Source of the DNA: CBDANW01 sp965197825
GTDB lineage: Bacteria > Acidobacteriota > Vicinamibacteria > Marinacidobacterales > DATDRI01
Length of the DNA: 64,000 nucleotides
Assembly: GCA_965197825.1 (NCBI GenBank)
Contig: CBDANW010000002.1
Span: 248,001-312,000 of the forward strand
Direction: 5' to 3'
Within the stretch, counting starts at the first letter, position 1. Each line of letters opens with the position of its first letter. Under the pieces are notes generated by a model. The model was not told the DNA's origin. It searched no databases and saw nothing but the letters and a program-made list of their open reading frames with translations. Positions 19,080-27,672 of this stretch are shown here, piece by piece. A program made the translations under genes and the position numbers.

Positions 19080-19607
19080 ATGCATACCTTCGCTGAACGC
19101 GTCGTTGGCGCTGCCCGTCTGAAACCAGACATCTACGAGGAGGTCGAGGCGGATCCGAGAGCCACCGCGCAGGCGATGGGTGTGGTTGTCCTCTCGAGCG
19201 TGGCCGGCGGTATCGGCCTGGCGGGGGGCCAGGGCGCGAACCTCATCGTCAGCACCCTGGGGGCGCTGCTCGGCTGGCTCATCTGGGCCGTCCTGATCTA
19301 CGTCCTCGGCACCAAGGTCTTCGCGCAGCCCCAGACGCGCGCCGATGTGGGGGAGTTGCTCCGGACCACCGGGTTCGCGGCGGCCCCAGGCGTGCTGCGC
19401 GTGCTTGGCATCTTGCCAGGGCTGCTCGGCGACCTGTTTCTGCTGGCGGTGCCGATCTGGATGCTCGTCGCGATGGTGCTGGCGGTGCGGCAGGCGCTTG
19501 ATTTCACGACGACATGGCGTGCGGTGGTGGTGTGCGTGGCCGGGTGGGGTGTCATGCTCGTGCTGATCGCCGTGAGCGGCGGCTTCATGAGCCCTGTCGG
19601 CCAATAG
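19080..19607 (+). CDS. Yip1-family integral membrane protein
   Basis: 175 aa. A short cytoplasmic N-terminus (MHTFAERVVGAARLKPDIYE, EVEADPRATAQAMGVVVLSS) is followed by about four to five membrane segments (VSTLGALLGWLIWAVLIYVL, ILPGLLGDLFLLAVPIWMLV, AVVVCVAGWGVMLVLIAVSG), which is the Yip1-domain pattern in bacteria; its role is unknown. AGGAG lies only one base before ATG 19080, and the alternative ATG 19059 has no ribosome site, so the original translation start region may have been altered by the repeat D element 30 bp upstream. Confidence 0.7.
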   Translation: MHTFAERVVGAARLKPDIYEEVEADPRATAQAMGVVVLSSVAGGIGLAGGQGANLIVSTLGALLGWLIWAVLIYVLGTKVFAQPQTRADVGELLRTTGFAAAPGVLRVLGILPGLLGDLFLLAVPIWMLVAMVLAVRQALDFTTTWRAVVVCVAGWGVMLVLIAVSGGFMSPVGQ

Positions 19608-19677
19608 CCGGACGGGGCACGCGGGTGGTCCCTATGCCGCGTCGCGGTGGTAATAACTGAGCAAGCCGCCTAGTCGC

Positions 19678-19801
19678 TTACGACATCGCACGTTTCCGTG
19701 GGAACTTGGCCGTGAGGTTTCTTGCCACCTGCTTCATCCACTCCCCGTTTGGGTCCGAGGTCATCCCACCGATGCACACGCAGCGAGTGGCGATATCGAT
19801 G
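19678..19801 (-). pseudogene. integrase-type transposase, middle fragment (far side of IS30 insertion)
   Basis: Minus strand reads IDIATRCVCIGGMTSDPNGE then WMKQVARNLT, and ends soon after. This continues exactly from ...RYHVLFVI at 22292 once the IS30 element is removed. It then loses homology and stops at 19678. Confidence 0.8.
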
Positions 19802-20588
19802 TGTGACTTCAAGTTTGAAGCGCACCATTCGTTAGAGCCCATGGAAACGTTCCTCCGGTGTGCGGTAGCCGAGTCTCTTGCGGGGCCGTGAGTTGAGCTT
19901 GTTTGCGATACGATCGCAGTCGCGTTGCGTGAGCGCTGCTTGGCTGGTGCGCTTCGGCAGGTATTGTCGTAGCAGGCTATTGAAGTTCTCGTTGCTGCCT
20001 CTCTCCCATGAGTGATAGGGAGTTGCGAAGTAGAACTTGACGCCGGTCGCTTCCTCGACGGATTCGTAGTCGTGGAACTCCGTACCATTGTCCGCGGTGA
20101 TCGTCTTGACCTGCTCCGGCACCCGCCGGAGCAACATCTTCGTTCGCTGACTAGTGCTGAACATGGTGCGGTCGGACAGCTTGCCGATCAGCGCATAGCC
20201 CGTCTTTCGTTCCACGAGCGTGGTTACGCAGTCCGGCGCGCCTTTTCCTACCACGGTGTCGATCTCCCAGTGGCCAACGGCACTGCGCTTGTCGACACAA
20301 GGCGGCCGCTCGGAGATATGACGCTTCCCGGCCAGGTGGCCTCGGCTGTCATAGCTGTTGTGGCGCTTGCGTCTAAATTTGGGCGAGCATCGAAGGTGGC
20401 GGTATAGATGTCCTCCGGCCTCCTTGTCCCGCCAGACGTGGGTGTAGATCGTCTCGTGGCTGATCGAGAGCTCGCCGTGAAGGCGCAGGTGGCCGGAGAT
20501 CTGCTCTGGGCTCCAGTCAGCCTTAAGCTTCTTCTCCACTAGGGCAAAGTCGGCCTTTGTGAAGTACTGGTTCCGGCGAGACCGCGAT

Positions 20589-21987
20589 GGTGATGTCTTA
20601 AGATTCCTGTCAAAGAAAAACGATGTATGGTCCCCAAGCTCAAACCCGTCCCCGTCATGGGGACAGAAAAGGAGAACCATACATCATGGGAAAGGTACTA
20701 CCGAGTCAGCGATTGCTCAAGCAGTTCGAGGAACAACTGGTATTTGGGGAGATGAATCTCTCGGAGATCGTCCGGTCGGGAGCTCAGATGATGCTTCAAT
20801 ATGCGTTGGAGCGCGAGGTGACGGAGGCGTTGGGTCGAAACTACTATGAGAACGCTCCGGCAACGACGAAGGAGAAGGGACGACGCAACGGGTATGAGTC
20901 GCATCGGGTCCTCACGGGCGAGGGAGCGGTAACGGTGCAAGTGCCGCGGGTACGAGAAACAGAGAAGGTGTTTCAGTCAAAGATTCTCGACGCCTACGTG
21001 AGCCGGACCGAGAAACTCGATGAACTGATCGCGCGGATGTACGTCCACGGGATGTCGACGCGTGACATTGAGGCGACGTTCGCGGACGTGCTGAGCGGCA
21101 CGGGTGTCTCGAAGTCGGTGGTGAGCCGGGTCACACGGTGTCTGTCGGAGGATTTCGAGGCGTTTCGAAAACGGGATCTCTCGAACGAGAAGCTGTTGTA
21201 TCTCGAGCTCGACGGCACGTACCTGCGCTACCACCAAGGAGCGGAGAGGAAAGAGCCCATCCTCGTTGCGACCGGCTATCGCGCTGATGGGACGCGAGTT
21301 CTTCTTCATATCGGTGTCGGCAACCGAGAATCCTACGAGAACTGGAAGGGGTTTTTGCAGGAGATGGTGGCCCGAGGAATGAGGGAGCCGTTGCTCATCG
21401 TGACGGACGGGAATCCTGGAGTGCTCAAAGCGATCGCAGAGGTCTTCCCTCGAAGCCTCAAGCAACGTTGCCAGAAGCACCGCCTCGAGAACATCCTGGG
21501 CAAGGCTCCGAAGGAAGTGCGCGACGAACTCAAGGCGGCCATCCTTGAGTCGTTCCATGCGAACAGCTACGAGCAAGGGCTGAAGAAGGGTCGGGAGGTG
21601 ATCGCTCGGTACCGTCAACGATTCCCGAGCGCGATGAAGTGCATGGAAGAGACCTTCGAAGCGTGTCTTCAGGCGCTACGCCTTCCTGCGGCGCATCACA
21701 AAAGGCTTCGCACGTCGAATCTACTTGAGCGCACGTTCGGAGAGCACAAACGTCGCACAAAGGTCATTCCTCACTTCTTCACCGAGGAGGCCGCGATGAA
21801 ACTCTCGTTCGCTGTGCTCTTGGCCGTCGCAAACAAATGGCGCGGCGTGAGGATGGATGTCTTCGCCGCTAGGAAAGTCGAGGAGCTTCGCAACGAGCTT
21901 CTCCCGCAAGGCACGTCGGAGGAATCAGCAGCTTAACCGAGCGCGGGGAACCGTACGGAGATTTGACAGGAAAATTAAGACTTGACC
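20589..21987 (+). mobile_element. IS-alpha, copy 2, complete
   Basis: Usual ends; flanks ACCGCGAT and ACCGCGAG agree at seven of eight positions, consistent with a target duplication that has changed at one base. Inserted into the IS30 transposase gene. Confidence 0.95.
20686..21936 (+). CDS. IS256-family transposase (IS-alpha), 416 aa
   Basis: Full length with D176, D241 and E348. Variant residues here are EMVAR at 226-230 and ETFEAC at 322-327, the latter shared only with the 3' fragment at 13672. Confidence 0.95.
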   Translation: MGKVLPSQRLLKQFEEQLVFGEMNLSEIVRSGAQMMLQYALEREVTEALGRNYYENAPATTKEKGRRNGYESHRVLTGEGAVTVQVPRVRETEKVFQSKILDAYVSRTEKLDELIARMYVHGMSTRDIEATFADVLSGTGVSKSVVSRVTRCLSEDFEAFRKRDLSNEKLLYLELDGTYLRYHQGAERKEPILVATGYRADGTRVLLHIGVGNRESYENWKGFLQEMVARGMREPLLIVTDGNPGVLKAIAEVFPRSLKQRCQKHRLENILGKAPKEVRDELKAAILESFHANSYEQGLKKGREVIARYRQRFPSAMKCMEETFEACLQALRLPAAHHKRLRTSNLLERTFGEHKRRTKVIPHFFTEEAAMKLSFAVLLAVANKWRGVRMDVFAARKVEELRNELLPQGTSEESAA

Positions 21988-22291
21988 ACCGCGAGATCGT
22001 CGTCCGTTCGTTTTCTCGATGGCCTTGCTCGGCCGGTAGCATCCATCACTACGTGAGTTGTTCCCCCTGACCTCTCTCGAGATTGTGCTCCGGTGGCGCC
22101 CCAGGCGCCGCGCAATCTCGGCCGAGCAAAATCCCTCCCGTCGCAGCGCCGCGATGGTGTATCGTTCTTCCGAGGTGATCTGGTAATAAGTCATTAGCGA
22201 GTCCCCATTCTTGGTTGTTTGAGGAATCGTGGCACATTCCAGGTCACCTCATCCGGGAGCTGTGTTGCACTTACTTTATGAATTCGGGATG

Positions 22292-22438
22292 ACAAACAGG
22301 ACATGGTAGCGGACGAGCCCGAACGGGTTCACAACCTCGACGGTGAACAGGTCTGTCGCAGCGATAGCGCCCCAATGAGCCTTGAGGAAGGTGCTCCACG
22401 ACATGCTCTTGCCCCGCTCTGGAGCCGGCGCGATACCG
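22292..22438 (-). pseudogene. integrase-type transposase, central fragment (near side of IS30 insertion)
   Basis: Minus strand reads APAPERGKSMSWSTFLKAHW, GAIAATDLFTVEVVNPFGLV and RYHVLFVI, containing the first catalytic aspartate (ATDLF). The upstream side is cut by the next A1 repeat. The same IS30-integrase junction recurs at 33778. Confidence 0.85.
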
Positions 22439-22747
22439 CGTCCTGTGCCAAAACTCGGCCCTCTTGAAATAGCCGATAAATCAGCAGCTTAGCGTCTGTG
22501 TTTTGCGACGGTGCCAAGGGCTGTGGGCTTTACAATCGTCTGGCCCGAGGGTGTTATCTTCGGATCCATCATGACGTACCATGTGCAAATCCTACTGTTG
22601 GTCAGGCAGCCGTTGTTCGATCGGGCAGCCCTGCTGCTCACACAGACCTCATGGGTGCTTCCGCCATTAAAGTGTTGGTAAAATGACGCTAAGACTTTAC
22701 GGTGCATTGAATTACAGCCATGGTCTTTCAAAAGGGCCGAGTTTTGG
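22439..22747 (-). repeat. MITE-like repeat A1 (copy 3), right end clipped
   Basis: Same orientation as copy 2. The right terminus breaks off inside GAGTTTTGG, where a B element begins. Confidence 0.82.
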
Positions 22748-22914
22748 GGTGCTTCCGCCATTAAGTGTTGGTGAGATGACGCTAAGACTTTGCGCTGCAT
22801 TAAATTACAGCCGAAATAGCGCTCGCGACCTTCGCCGGGCGCCAAATAGAACGTAAGCTGTTTTTTTGCAAAGGGATACGTACACATTACCAACAGCAAA
22901 CAGCGCAAGCACCG
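22748..22914 (+). repeat. MITE-like repeat B (copy 2)
   Basis: Runs from GGTGCTTCCGCCATTAAGTG to CAGCGCAAGCACC. It replaces the end of the preceding A1 and abuts an A3 segment, so three repeats lie head to tail. Confidence 0.75.
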
Positions 22915-23082
22915 CCGGCCGTGCGCACCCCCGGTGGGCCTGTCGCTCGCCACCCGCAGCCCAGGGGTCGGAAGCCAGCCCTGCGGCGCGAAATACCCTC
23001 GATTCTGCGCGGATTCCAAGGGCGTCTAAGCTGCTGATTTGTGGTCTATTTCAAAAGGGCCGAGTTTTGGCACAGGACGGGG
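22915..23082 (-). repeat. family-A terminus (A3 type)
   Basis: Inverted copy of 17770-17930: recombinase leader followed by the A end. Confidence 0.75.
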
Positions 23083-23837
23083 AACGTGACAACGGCGAGG
23101 CCATACTGGTGGAACCTGGCGATACCCTGATCTTCCCGCAGGGCAGTGTGAAGGTGATGCTCGCCGATGTTGACCGGTACTCCGAGCCGGGATCCGACGG
23201 GTACGCCCCGCTGGCCAACACTGTTTGGACGTGGATTGCTATTCCACCCCGCTCATTCAGCGTGTCGGGTAGCCACTACCTGCTCGCTGCGGCAAGGCGG
23301 TTGGACATGGCTCATGTGCATTGCATCGCAGCCCTCAGAACGCTCCAAGACTGTCCAGGAAAGCCGTTTGTGAAGGCGAGGGCACTCATGTTCGATGCTC
23401 TCGGACATGCCGAGTCCATGTGCATCGCCCTTAGTCGCGTAATCGGGATGACCCAGCAAGCGAACGCGAAGTTCTCAATTCGAGCTCCTGTGTCCAAAGT
23501 GATAACCGGAGTTGAGCCCGGTGTGCGCTCAATTCGAGATGCATTCGAGCACATCGATGAACGGACCGAAGGTCGGGCTCGGCACGAGGGGCCTGGCGAC
23601 GCCATGTCGGTCTTCGATCAGTCGGACTTCTTTGTTTCCGGCGTTCTACGGTATGCGGGCCACTCTCTGGATATCCAAGGCGAGGCGGTGCCTGCGATGA
23701 TCGCTGCGCGCAAGTTCATTGCTGATGCTGCGGCCGAGGCGGGCAAGACCAAGACCATCAACGTGGAACTCAAGTGGACGTTCACGGAGGGAGCCGACTC
23801 CGCGCCGCCCGGTGTTTCAACTGCCGCGGCAGGTTGA
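23083..23837 (+). CDS. unrecognised protein, 5' end replaced by repeat
   Basis: The frame is open from the A terminus to the TGA at 23837 with no obvious start. It reads EAILVEPGDTLIFPQGSVKV, later FVKARALMFDALGHAESMCI and DQSDFFVSGVLRYAGHSL. The first ~45 residues resemble a beta-rich fold, the rest is mainly helical; the two parts may not belong together. Candidate starts are ATG 23158 and ATG 23309. I do not recognise a family. Coding is likely from frame length and composition, but the gene is probably 5'-truncated. Confidence 0.45.
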
Positions 23838-23936
23838 CGAGGTCTTGCGCGGCCAAGGGTGAGCGAAGCAGAGCAGTTGTTCTTTGCCGCCATTGCTGGC
23901 GCTTCTCACCGAAATGACCAGAAGCGTCCTACCCGG

Positions 23937-24110
23937 AACCGCGGTAGGGTCGAGGGCTGGCGCGGTGCTCCGTAGGCGCGGCCTATCTGTTTCTCCCCGT
24001 TTCCTGTGGTAGTGCCTCACTAGCCGCACCGTAAGTCCGTTTCCAGCCCCCGCCACATCGCACGCAGCGTGCGGCTTTCCCGCACTACGCGGCGCTCCTG
24101 CACACTTCCC
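23937..24110 (-). other. probable 3' tail of a group II intron (no maturase gene)
   Basis: On the minus strand, GCGGGAAAGCCGCACG, then GCGGGGGCTGGAAACGG, then CGCGCCAGCCCTCGACCC form the kind of structured tail I associate with bacterial group II introns downstream of the reverse transcriptase gene. No reverse transcriptase frame is present. The final ~43 bases recur at 26623-26667. 24111-24285 shows no gene. Confidence 0.35.
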
Positions 24111-24263
24111 GCGAAGGGTTATGTGACCTATCGAGCCGGGGCGTCTACCCCTCCAAGCTCCGAACGCTTGAAGGCGCTGACTCGATCAGGATGAATGTCA
24201 CCGTTACCTGGGAACGTGGGATGCAGAATGGTCATTAGCAGTGCCTCCTTCAACGAGCATGGG

Positions 24264-24295
24264 TTAACGTCATCACCACAACCCGGTGGTATACT
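24264..24295 (+). promoter_or_regulatory. promoter for leaderless gene at 24302
   Basis: TATACT at 24290-24295 sits six bases before the GTG, with a weak -35 (TTAACG/ACGTCA, 24264-24272). The expected transcript start coincides with the start codon. Confidence 0.45.
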
Positions 24296-24301
24296 GCCAG
24301 C

Positions 24302-24646
24302 GTGCCAAAAGCCGATGCACTAATTCAAGCGGGTGGGACCATAGTAGCAGCGATCGTGCTCACGGTGGGAGCACTGCTGGCCGCAGCATCCTTTGAACCG
24401 AAGTTCGTACGGTGGGGAAACTTCGTAGCCAACATTGAGCACCTGATTTTGGTCGGGGAGCAAGATGACGGTTCGGGCTGTTCGGTGATCCTTACCACAA
24501 CGGTCCAGCGGGTGTTTGAAACATCAGACGGAACCATAAGGACAGGATTAGCAGGACACACGGTGGAGAGTGACGCCGAGTGCGAAGCAATCCGAAGAGC
24601 CGTTCAGGCATACACCATTGACGCAAGGAGCCAATCAGACGACTAA
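24302..24646 (+). CDS. unrecognised small protein with one membrane anchor
   Basis: 114 aa from GTG 24302. A hydrophobic segment (ALIQAGGTIVAAIVLTVGAL) near the N-terminus is followed by a mainly beta domain with EHLILVGEQDDGSG and two cysteines (residues 60 and 93). No ribosome site is visible; a -10 box immediately upstream suggests a leaderless mRNA. No family recognised. The next 80 bp have nothing before the repeat at 24726. Confidence 0.5.
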   Translation: MPKADALIQAGGTIVAAIVLTVGALLAAASFEPKFVRWGNFVANIEHLILVGEQDDGSGCSVILTTTVQRVFETSDGTIRTGLAGHTVESDAECEAIRRAVQAYTIDARSQSDD

Positions 24647-24725
24647 GAGTGAAAAAGATCGTCCTAATTGTGTTCGCTTGGTGTTCCGAGTTGCAGCCGA
24701 CCTTGAGAGTCAGACTCCAGAATCA

Positions 24726-24906
24726 GCTGTACCTTCTATTTATTCATCCGCGCGCCCCGAACCTGATCGGTCTCCGATCTGCCGGGACTATGCCTGCATG
24801 ATTTCGTCGTTTGTTCGCGCTCGGCCCTGGGCACGGCCGCAAACACAGACTCTAAGTTGCTGATTTATGGGCTATTTCAAAAGGGCTGAGTTTTGGCACA
24901 GGACGG
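24726..24906 (-). repeat. family-A element, A4 type (181 bp, A end to C end)
   Basis: From repeat C (24728) through GAACCTGATCGGTCTCCG and ATGATTTCGTCGTTTGTTCG to an A terminus. Near-identical elements are at 43146-43326 and 51584-51766, so A4 is a defined hybrid unit. Confidence 0.78.
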
Positions 24907-25215
24907 GCCGGAGCAAAGTGGAGGCGAGGTGCGAGCGCCACTTCTCGCGTAAGGACTTGAAGCCTCCCCATCGGTTGTGGGGGGAAAGGTTGACGGAGAA
25001 GATATCTCCGATTTCACGGTAGAAGTCGGCGAGGCGACTCTGAGGTCTGCAGAGTACGCCGACTTCGAGTTCGGGAAGTTGTTGAAGGCGGTGAGCGAGC
25101 AGCCTACAGACGACGGATTTTCCCGTGCCCGGGTCTCCTGTAATCAAAGCGAAACCGCCCTCGCGCACTAGGTTTTCAAGCCTGAAGGCGAACGCGTCGA
25201 CGCCAAAACACGCGC
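24907..25215 (-). pseudogene. ExeA/TnsC-like AAA ATPase, N-terminal fragment
   Basis: Minus strand reads FGVDAFAFRLENLVREGGFA, then LITGDPGTGKSVVCRLLAHR (Walker A) and PQSRLADFYREIGDIFSVNL, SPHNRWGGFKSLREKW. This matches ATPases that partner rve-type transposases and ExeA-like proteins. It is cut before Walker B by the A4 terminus (24906) and at the other side by an IS66 fragment. Confidence 0.75.
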
Positions 25216-25324
25216 CGCCTGTGCCTGATGAACATCTTCTTGCACAACATCGGTGAGATTGAGGGCGGCGCTCCCATATCGCCGAATGACTCGCTTGTGG
25301 CCGATGCTGGCAAGCGCTTTGAAC

Positions 25325-25707
25325 GTTCGCGGCCGATCTTGAGCTCGATCCGCGAATGGGCACTGACCCAGCGGGGACTGCCGCGAAGCGACTTCGGCAA
25401 GGCGGTCCGATACATGCTGGAGCGCTGGGCGAAGCTGACGCTGTTCGTCGAAAACCCGCTCATGTACCCCGACAATAACGCGGCCGAACGTGCTCTGCGG
25501 GGACCCGTCGTTGGGCGCAAGAATCACTACGGCAGTCGCTCGAAACGCGGAACCGAAGTCGCCACGCTCTTCTACACCTTGTGCGAGACCGCAAAGCTGC
25601 GCAACGTTGAGCCGAGAGCCTACCTGATCCAGGCAGCCTACGCCGCCATCGAGCATCCTGGAACGATCATACTCCCCGACGTGCTACGCGACGACTCCGC
25701 CGCGTAG
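25325..25707 (+). pseudogene. IS66-family TnpC, C-terminal fragment
   Basis: Reads LTQRGLPRSDFGKAVRYMLE, NPLMYPDNNAAERALRGPVV and GRKNHYGSRSKRGTEVATLF, the C-terminal DDE part (the NN.AER motif holds the glutamate) of an IS66 transposase. A right end GTGGGGCACGGCGAGTACTTAC follows at 25744-25765 in the same position as in the copy at 33524. N-terminal four-fifths absent. Confidence 0.85.
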
Positions 25708-25772
25708 CTTCCTCTACCGCTCGACTCGTTTCTAGACCCCGAGTGGGGCACGGCGAGTACTTACGAACATTC

Positions 25773-26090
25773 TCAGGCGTCGCTTGTGAGCTTCTTCTTC
25801 AGTGGGACGACGGCGTCTTGGCAAGCTTTCGCTACTCGAAACTTGACCACCGTCTTTTTCGGGATTCGAATCTGTTCGCCGGTCCGGGGGTTGCGTCCCT
25901 TGCGAGCCTTTCGTTTCGCTTTCACGAGTTTTCCGATTCCGGGAATGACGAACTGGCCCGTTCGCTTCGTTTCCTTTACCGCGAGATCGGCAATCGATTT
26001 GAACCATGCAGCGGCCTGCTTCTTCGGAACCTGCATCGTTTCCGACATCTGAGCCACGATTTGGGTTTGGGTCATGGGTTTTTTCGCCAT
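25773..26090 (-). CDS. HU/IHF-family DNA-binding protein
   Basis: 105-aa nucleoid-associated protein. N-terminal helices MAKKPMTQTQIVAQMSETMQ and KQAAAWFKSIADLAVKETKR are followed by the beta arm with FVIPGIGKLVKAKRKARKGR and NPRTGEQIRIPKKTVVKFRV, containing the conserved GxGK and RNPxTGE motifs. The C-terminus is about 10 residues longer than E. coli HU and basic. GGAG lies 9-12 bases before ATG 26090. It is complete and intact, a rare intact housekeeping-type gene among wreckage. HU or IHF proteins also assist transposition and integration. Confidence 0.9.
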   Translation of the reverse strand: MAKKPMTQTQIVAQMSETMQVPKKQAAAWFKSIADLAVKETKRTGQFVIPGIGKLVKAKRKARKGRNPRTGEQIRIPKKTVVKFRVAKACQDAVVPLKKKLTSDA

Positions 26091-26231
26091 TCCTCAAGTC
26101 TCCTTTTTCGTTTGCAGCTAACTCGACGTATTAGGTGGTTGAGCTTCGAGCGATACTCAAACGGCGCTATTCTAATGGCCCTACACGAAGTTGACAAACC
26201 AGAACGGTATCGCTGCCCTAAAAGAGCAGAC

Positions 26232-26270
26232 GGCCACACTGGAACTGAGACACGGTCCAGATTCCTACGG
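26232..26270 (+). pseudogene. 39-nt fragment of 16S rRNA gene
   Basis: GGCCACACTGGAACTGAGAC followed by ACGGTCCAGATTCCTACGG is the universally conserved 16S segment around E. coli positions 316-354, with one mismatch (ATTCC for ACTCC). The match ends abruptly: the expected GAGGCAGCAG is replaced by ATGTAGCG. Not a functional rRNA gene. Confidence 0.85.
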
Positions 26271-26277
26271 ATGTAGC

Positions 26278-26625
26278 GATGGCGACCCATAGACAGGCAA
26301 GCAGCGAACGCATTGCGGTCGAGGAGGATAGACATAGAGCCTGGGCTGATATCGACCCGCCGGATGAGACGGAGCAGGGGGGCTGCCGAGGCACTATCAT
26401 TATTACTGCCGGAACACAGCCCGTCTAAAAAGCGACGCACCGAGGCGAGCTCTTGCATCGTTGGAGCGTGGGTCAGCGAGGCCGGGAAGGTCGGGGCATC
26501 CACATGCTGTCGGATGAGATGCACGACGGTCTGTTCCAGCATCGGGGCGGGCAGCCGCCAGCCGGAGAGGTCCTTTTGGCCACTGTGCTGGATGAGGCGC
26601 CGGGAGACGTAGTAGCGGAGCCGTA
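26278..26625 (-). pseudogene. serine recombinase, C-terminal fragment
   Basis: Reads LRYYVSRRLIQHSGQKDLSG, EQTVVHLIRQHVDAPTFPAS and RRFLDGLCSGSNNDSASAAP, closely matching residues in the remnant at 430-1573. Bounded by the 16S fragment region on one side and the intron-tail repeat on the other. Confidence 0.88.
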
Positions 26626-26667
26626 GGCCGCGCCTACGGAGCACCGCGCCAGCCCTCGACCCTACCG
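26623..26667 (+). repeat. copy of group II intron-like tail (43 bp)
   Basis: AGGCCGCGCCTACGGAGCAC then CGCGCCAGCCCTCGACCCTA; inverted relative to 23943-23986. Confidence 0.6.
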
Positions 26668-26682
26668 GGCGCCAGGGGCGTG

Positions 26683-27537
26683 CTATTGCATCCACCAGTC
26701 TTTGTTCAGCTCCGCGATTTGCACGAACATCTCCGCTTTGTCCTCAAGCATATCGGATGCTATTTGGAAGTGAACGCGTTGCCTTCTCTCGGTGTATTGA
26801 AAGCCTTTGTCGCTGAGTAATTCTAGAATCTCCTCGCGCTTGCCCCCGTAATGAAAATGGACGAGCACATTGTTTCCGCTTCGGTTCTCGAGCAGCAACT
26901 GGTTGTAGCCGCTTGAAGTGATCACAACAGAGAACTTGTTGAATCCTAGCTTTGGATTTGAATAAACCGTCTGCGTAAGGCTCAATAGATACCTTGCACT
27001 GGCCAATGTTTTTTGAGATTTCTTTACCCAATAAGCCTCATCGTAGATCTCACCATCTCCTGACGAGGCGTTGTCGTCTGGCTCCTCGTACACATCTATG
27101 ATTTTGGTGAAATGAAGGCTTTTGCCGTGCGGGCTTTCCACGACGTTGACCTGAATGGCGATCAACGGCACCGCACCGCTGAGAATTTGAATGACGTTGA
27201 AGAATCGCTTTGTAATACGCTCTGCAACCAAGACTGCATAGTGTTGTCGTTGCGGCCATTTTCGCTTCATGAGGTCCCAATACTCGATGGTTCTCACGAT
27301 GTGGTCTGGATCAGTTTCTCCGAGCATCGTTTCGACTTCGTACATCGAATCATCGACGGGGTTCTTGAGCAGAATATCGAGTCGCCCACCAGAGCTTACG
27401 GCGCGCTCCTTCGTCACGCCTTCAAGTTCGCCGAGCCCAAGACAAGAAGGGCTCTCCCATATTTGGGCTTGCAGCCAAGCCTCATCGAGCCCAACGGAAT
27501 GAAGCGTCACGGTTTTCGAAAAGGGTATCGCGTCCAT
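26683..27537 (-). CDS. PD-(D/E)XK nuclease-like protein
   Basis: 284 aa. The N-terminal half carries SSGGRLDILLKNPVDDSMYE followed by VETMLGE: GRxD then E-V-E is a plausible PD-(D/E)XK-type core with E in place of K, as in several defence-associated nucleases. DHIVRTIEYWDLMKRKWPQR and VAERITKRFFNVIQIL follow, and the C-terminal half has no known fold by eye. ATG 27537 (MDAIPFSKTVTLHSVGLDEA) is preceded by AGGAAAA; the frame is open further upstream but lacks a site. It is intact. Its position beside RAMA and HsdR-like fragments suggests a defence role (inference). Confidence 0.6.
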   Translation of the reverse strand: MDAIPFSKTVTLHSVGLDEAWLQAQIWESPSCLGLGELEGVTKERAVSSGGRLDILLKNPVDDSMYEVETMLGETDPDHIVRTIEYWDLMKRKWPQRQHYAVLVAERITKRFFNVIQILSGAVPLIAIQVNVVESPHGKSLHFTKIIDVYEEPDDNASSGDGEIYDEAYWVKKSQKTLASARYLLSLTQTVYSNPKLGFNKFSVVITSSGYNQLLLENRSGNNVLVHFHYGGKREEILELLSDKGFQYTERRQRVHFQIASDMLEDKAEMFVQIAELNKDWWMQ

Positions 27538-27672
27538 GTTTTTTCCTAGTGCTTGCACGGGAGTTTTTCTAGTTTCGCAAGGCTGTTTATACGCGCTCTC
27601 GGGTTTCAACTGTTCATTCCCACTTCCAGGCATTACGCGGCCATTCGTCTGGTCCACAGATGGCTGGTCGCG

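Larger units (their letters stand above)
19832..22194 (-). pseudogene. IS30-family transposase, split by IS-alpha
   Basis: The N-terminal part (22194 to 21988) reads MTYYQITSEERYTIAALRRE and IARRLGRHRSTISREVRGN, the IS30 HTH. The rest (20588 to 19832) contains HVWRDKEAGGHLYRHLRC, VGHWEIDTVVGKG (first D), TITADNGTEFHDYE (second D) and YHSWERGSNENFNSLLRQYL (E) to the stop after GYRTPEERFHGL. All DDE residues survive, so the gene was intact until IS-alpha copy 2 inserted at 20589. Confidence 0.92.
19802..22288 (-). mobile_element. IS30-family element carrying a nested IS-alpha
   Basis: Ends TGTGACTTCAAGTTTGAAGC (left) and, inverted, CCCGAATTCATAAAGTAAGT (right) share the GA.TTCA.....AAG.GCA.CA pattern. 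A 3-bp duplication ATG flanks it (19799-19801, 22289-22291). Without the nested IS-alpha it is about 1.08 kb. Confidence 0.88.

Noticed and set aside
26232..26270. A functional small RNA or rRNA gene
   Set aside because: Only 39 bases match 16S and both ends break abruptly; nothing suggests a separate RNA gene.
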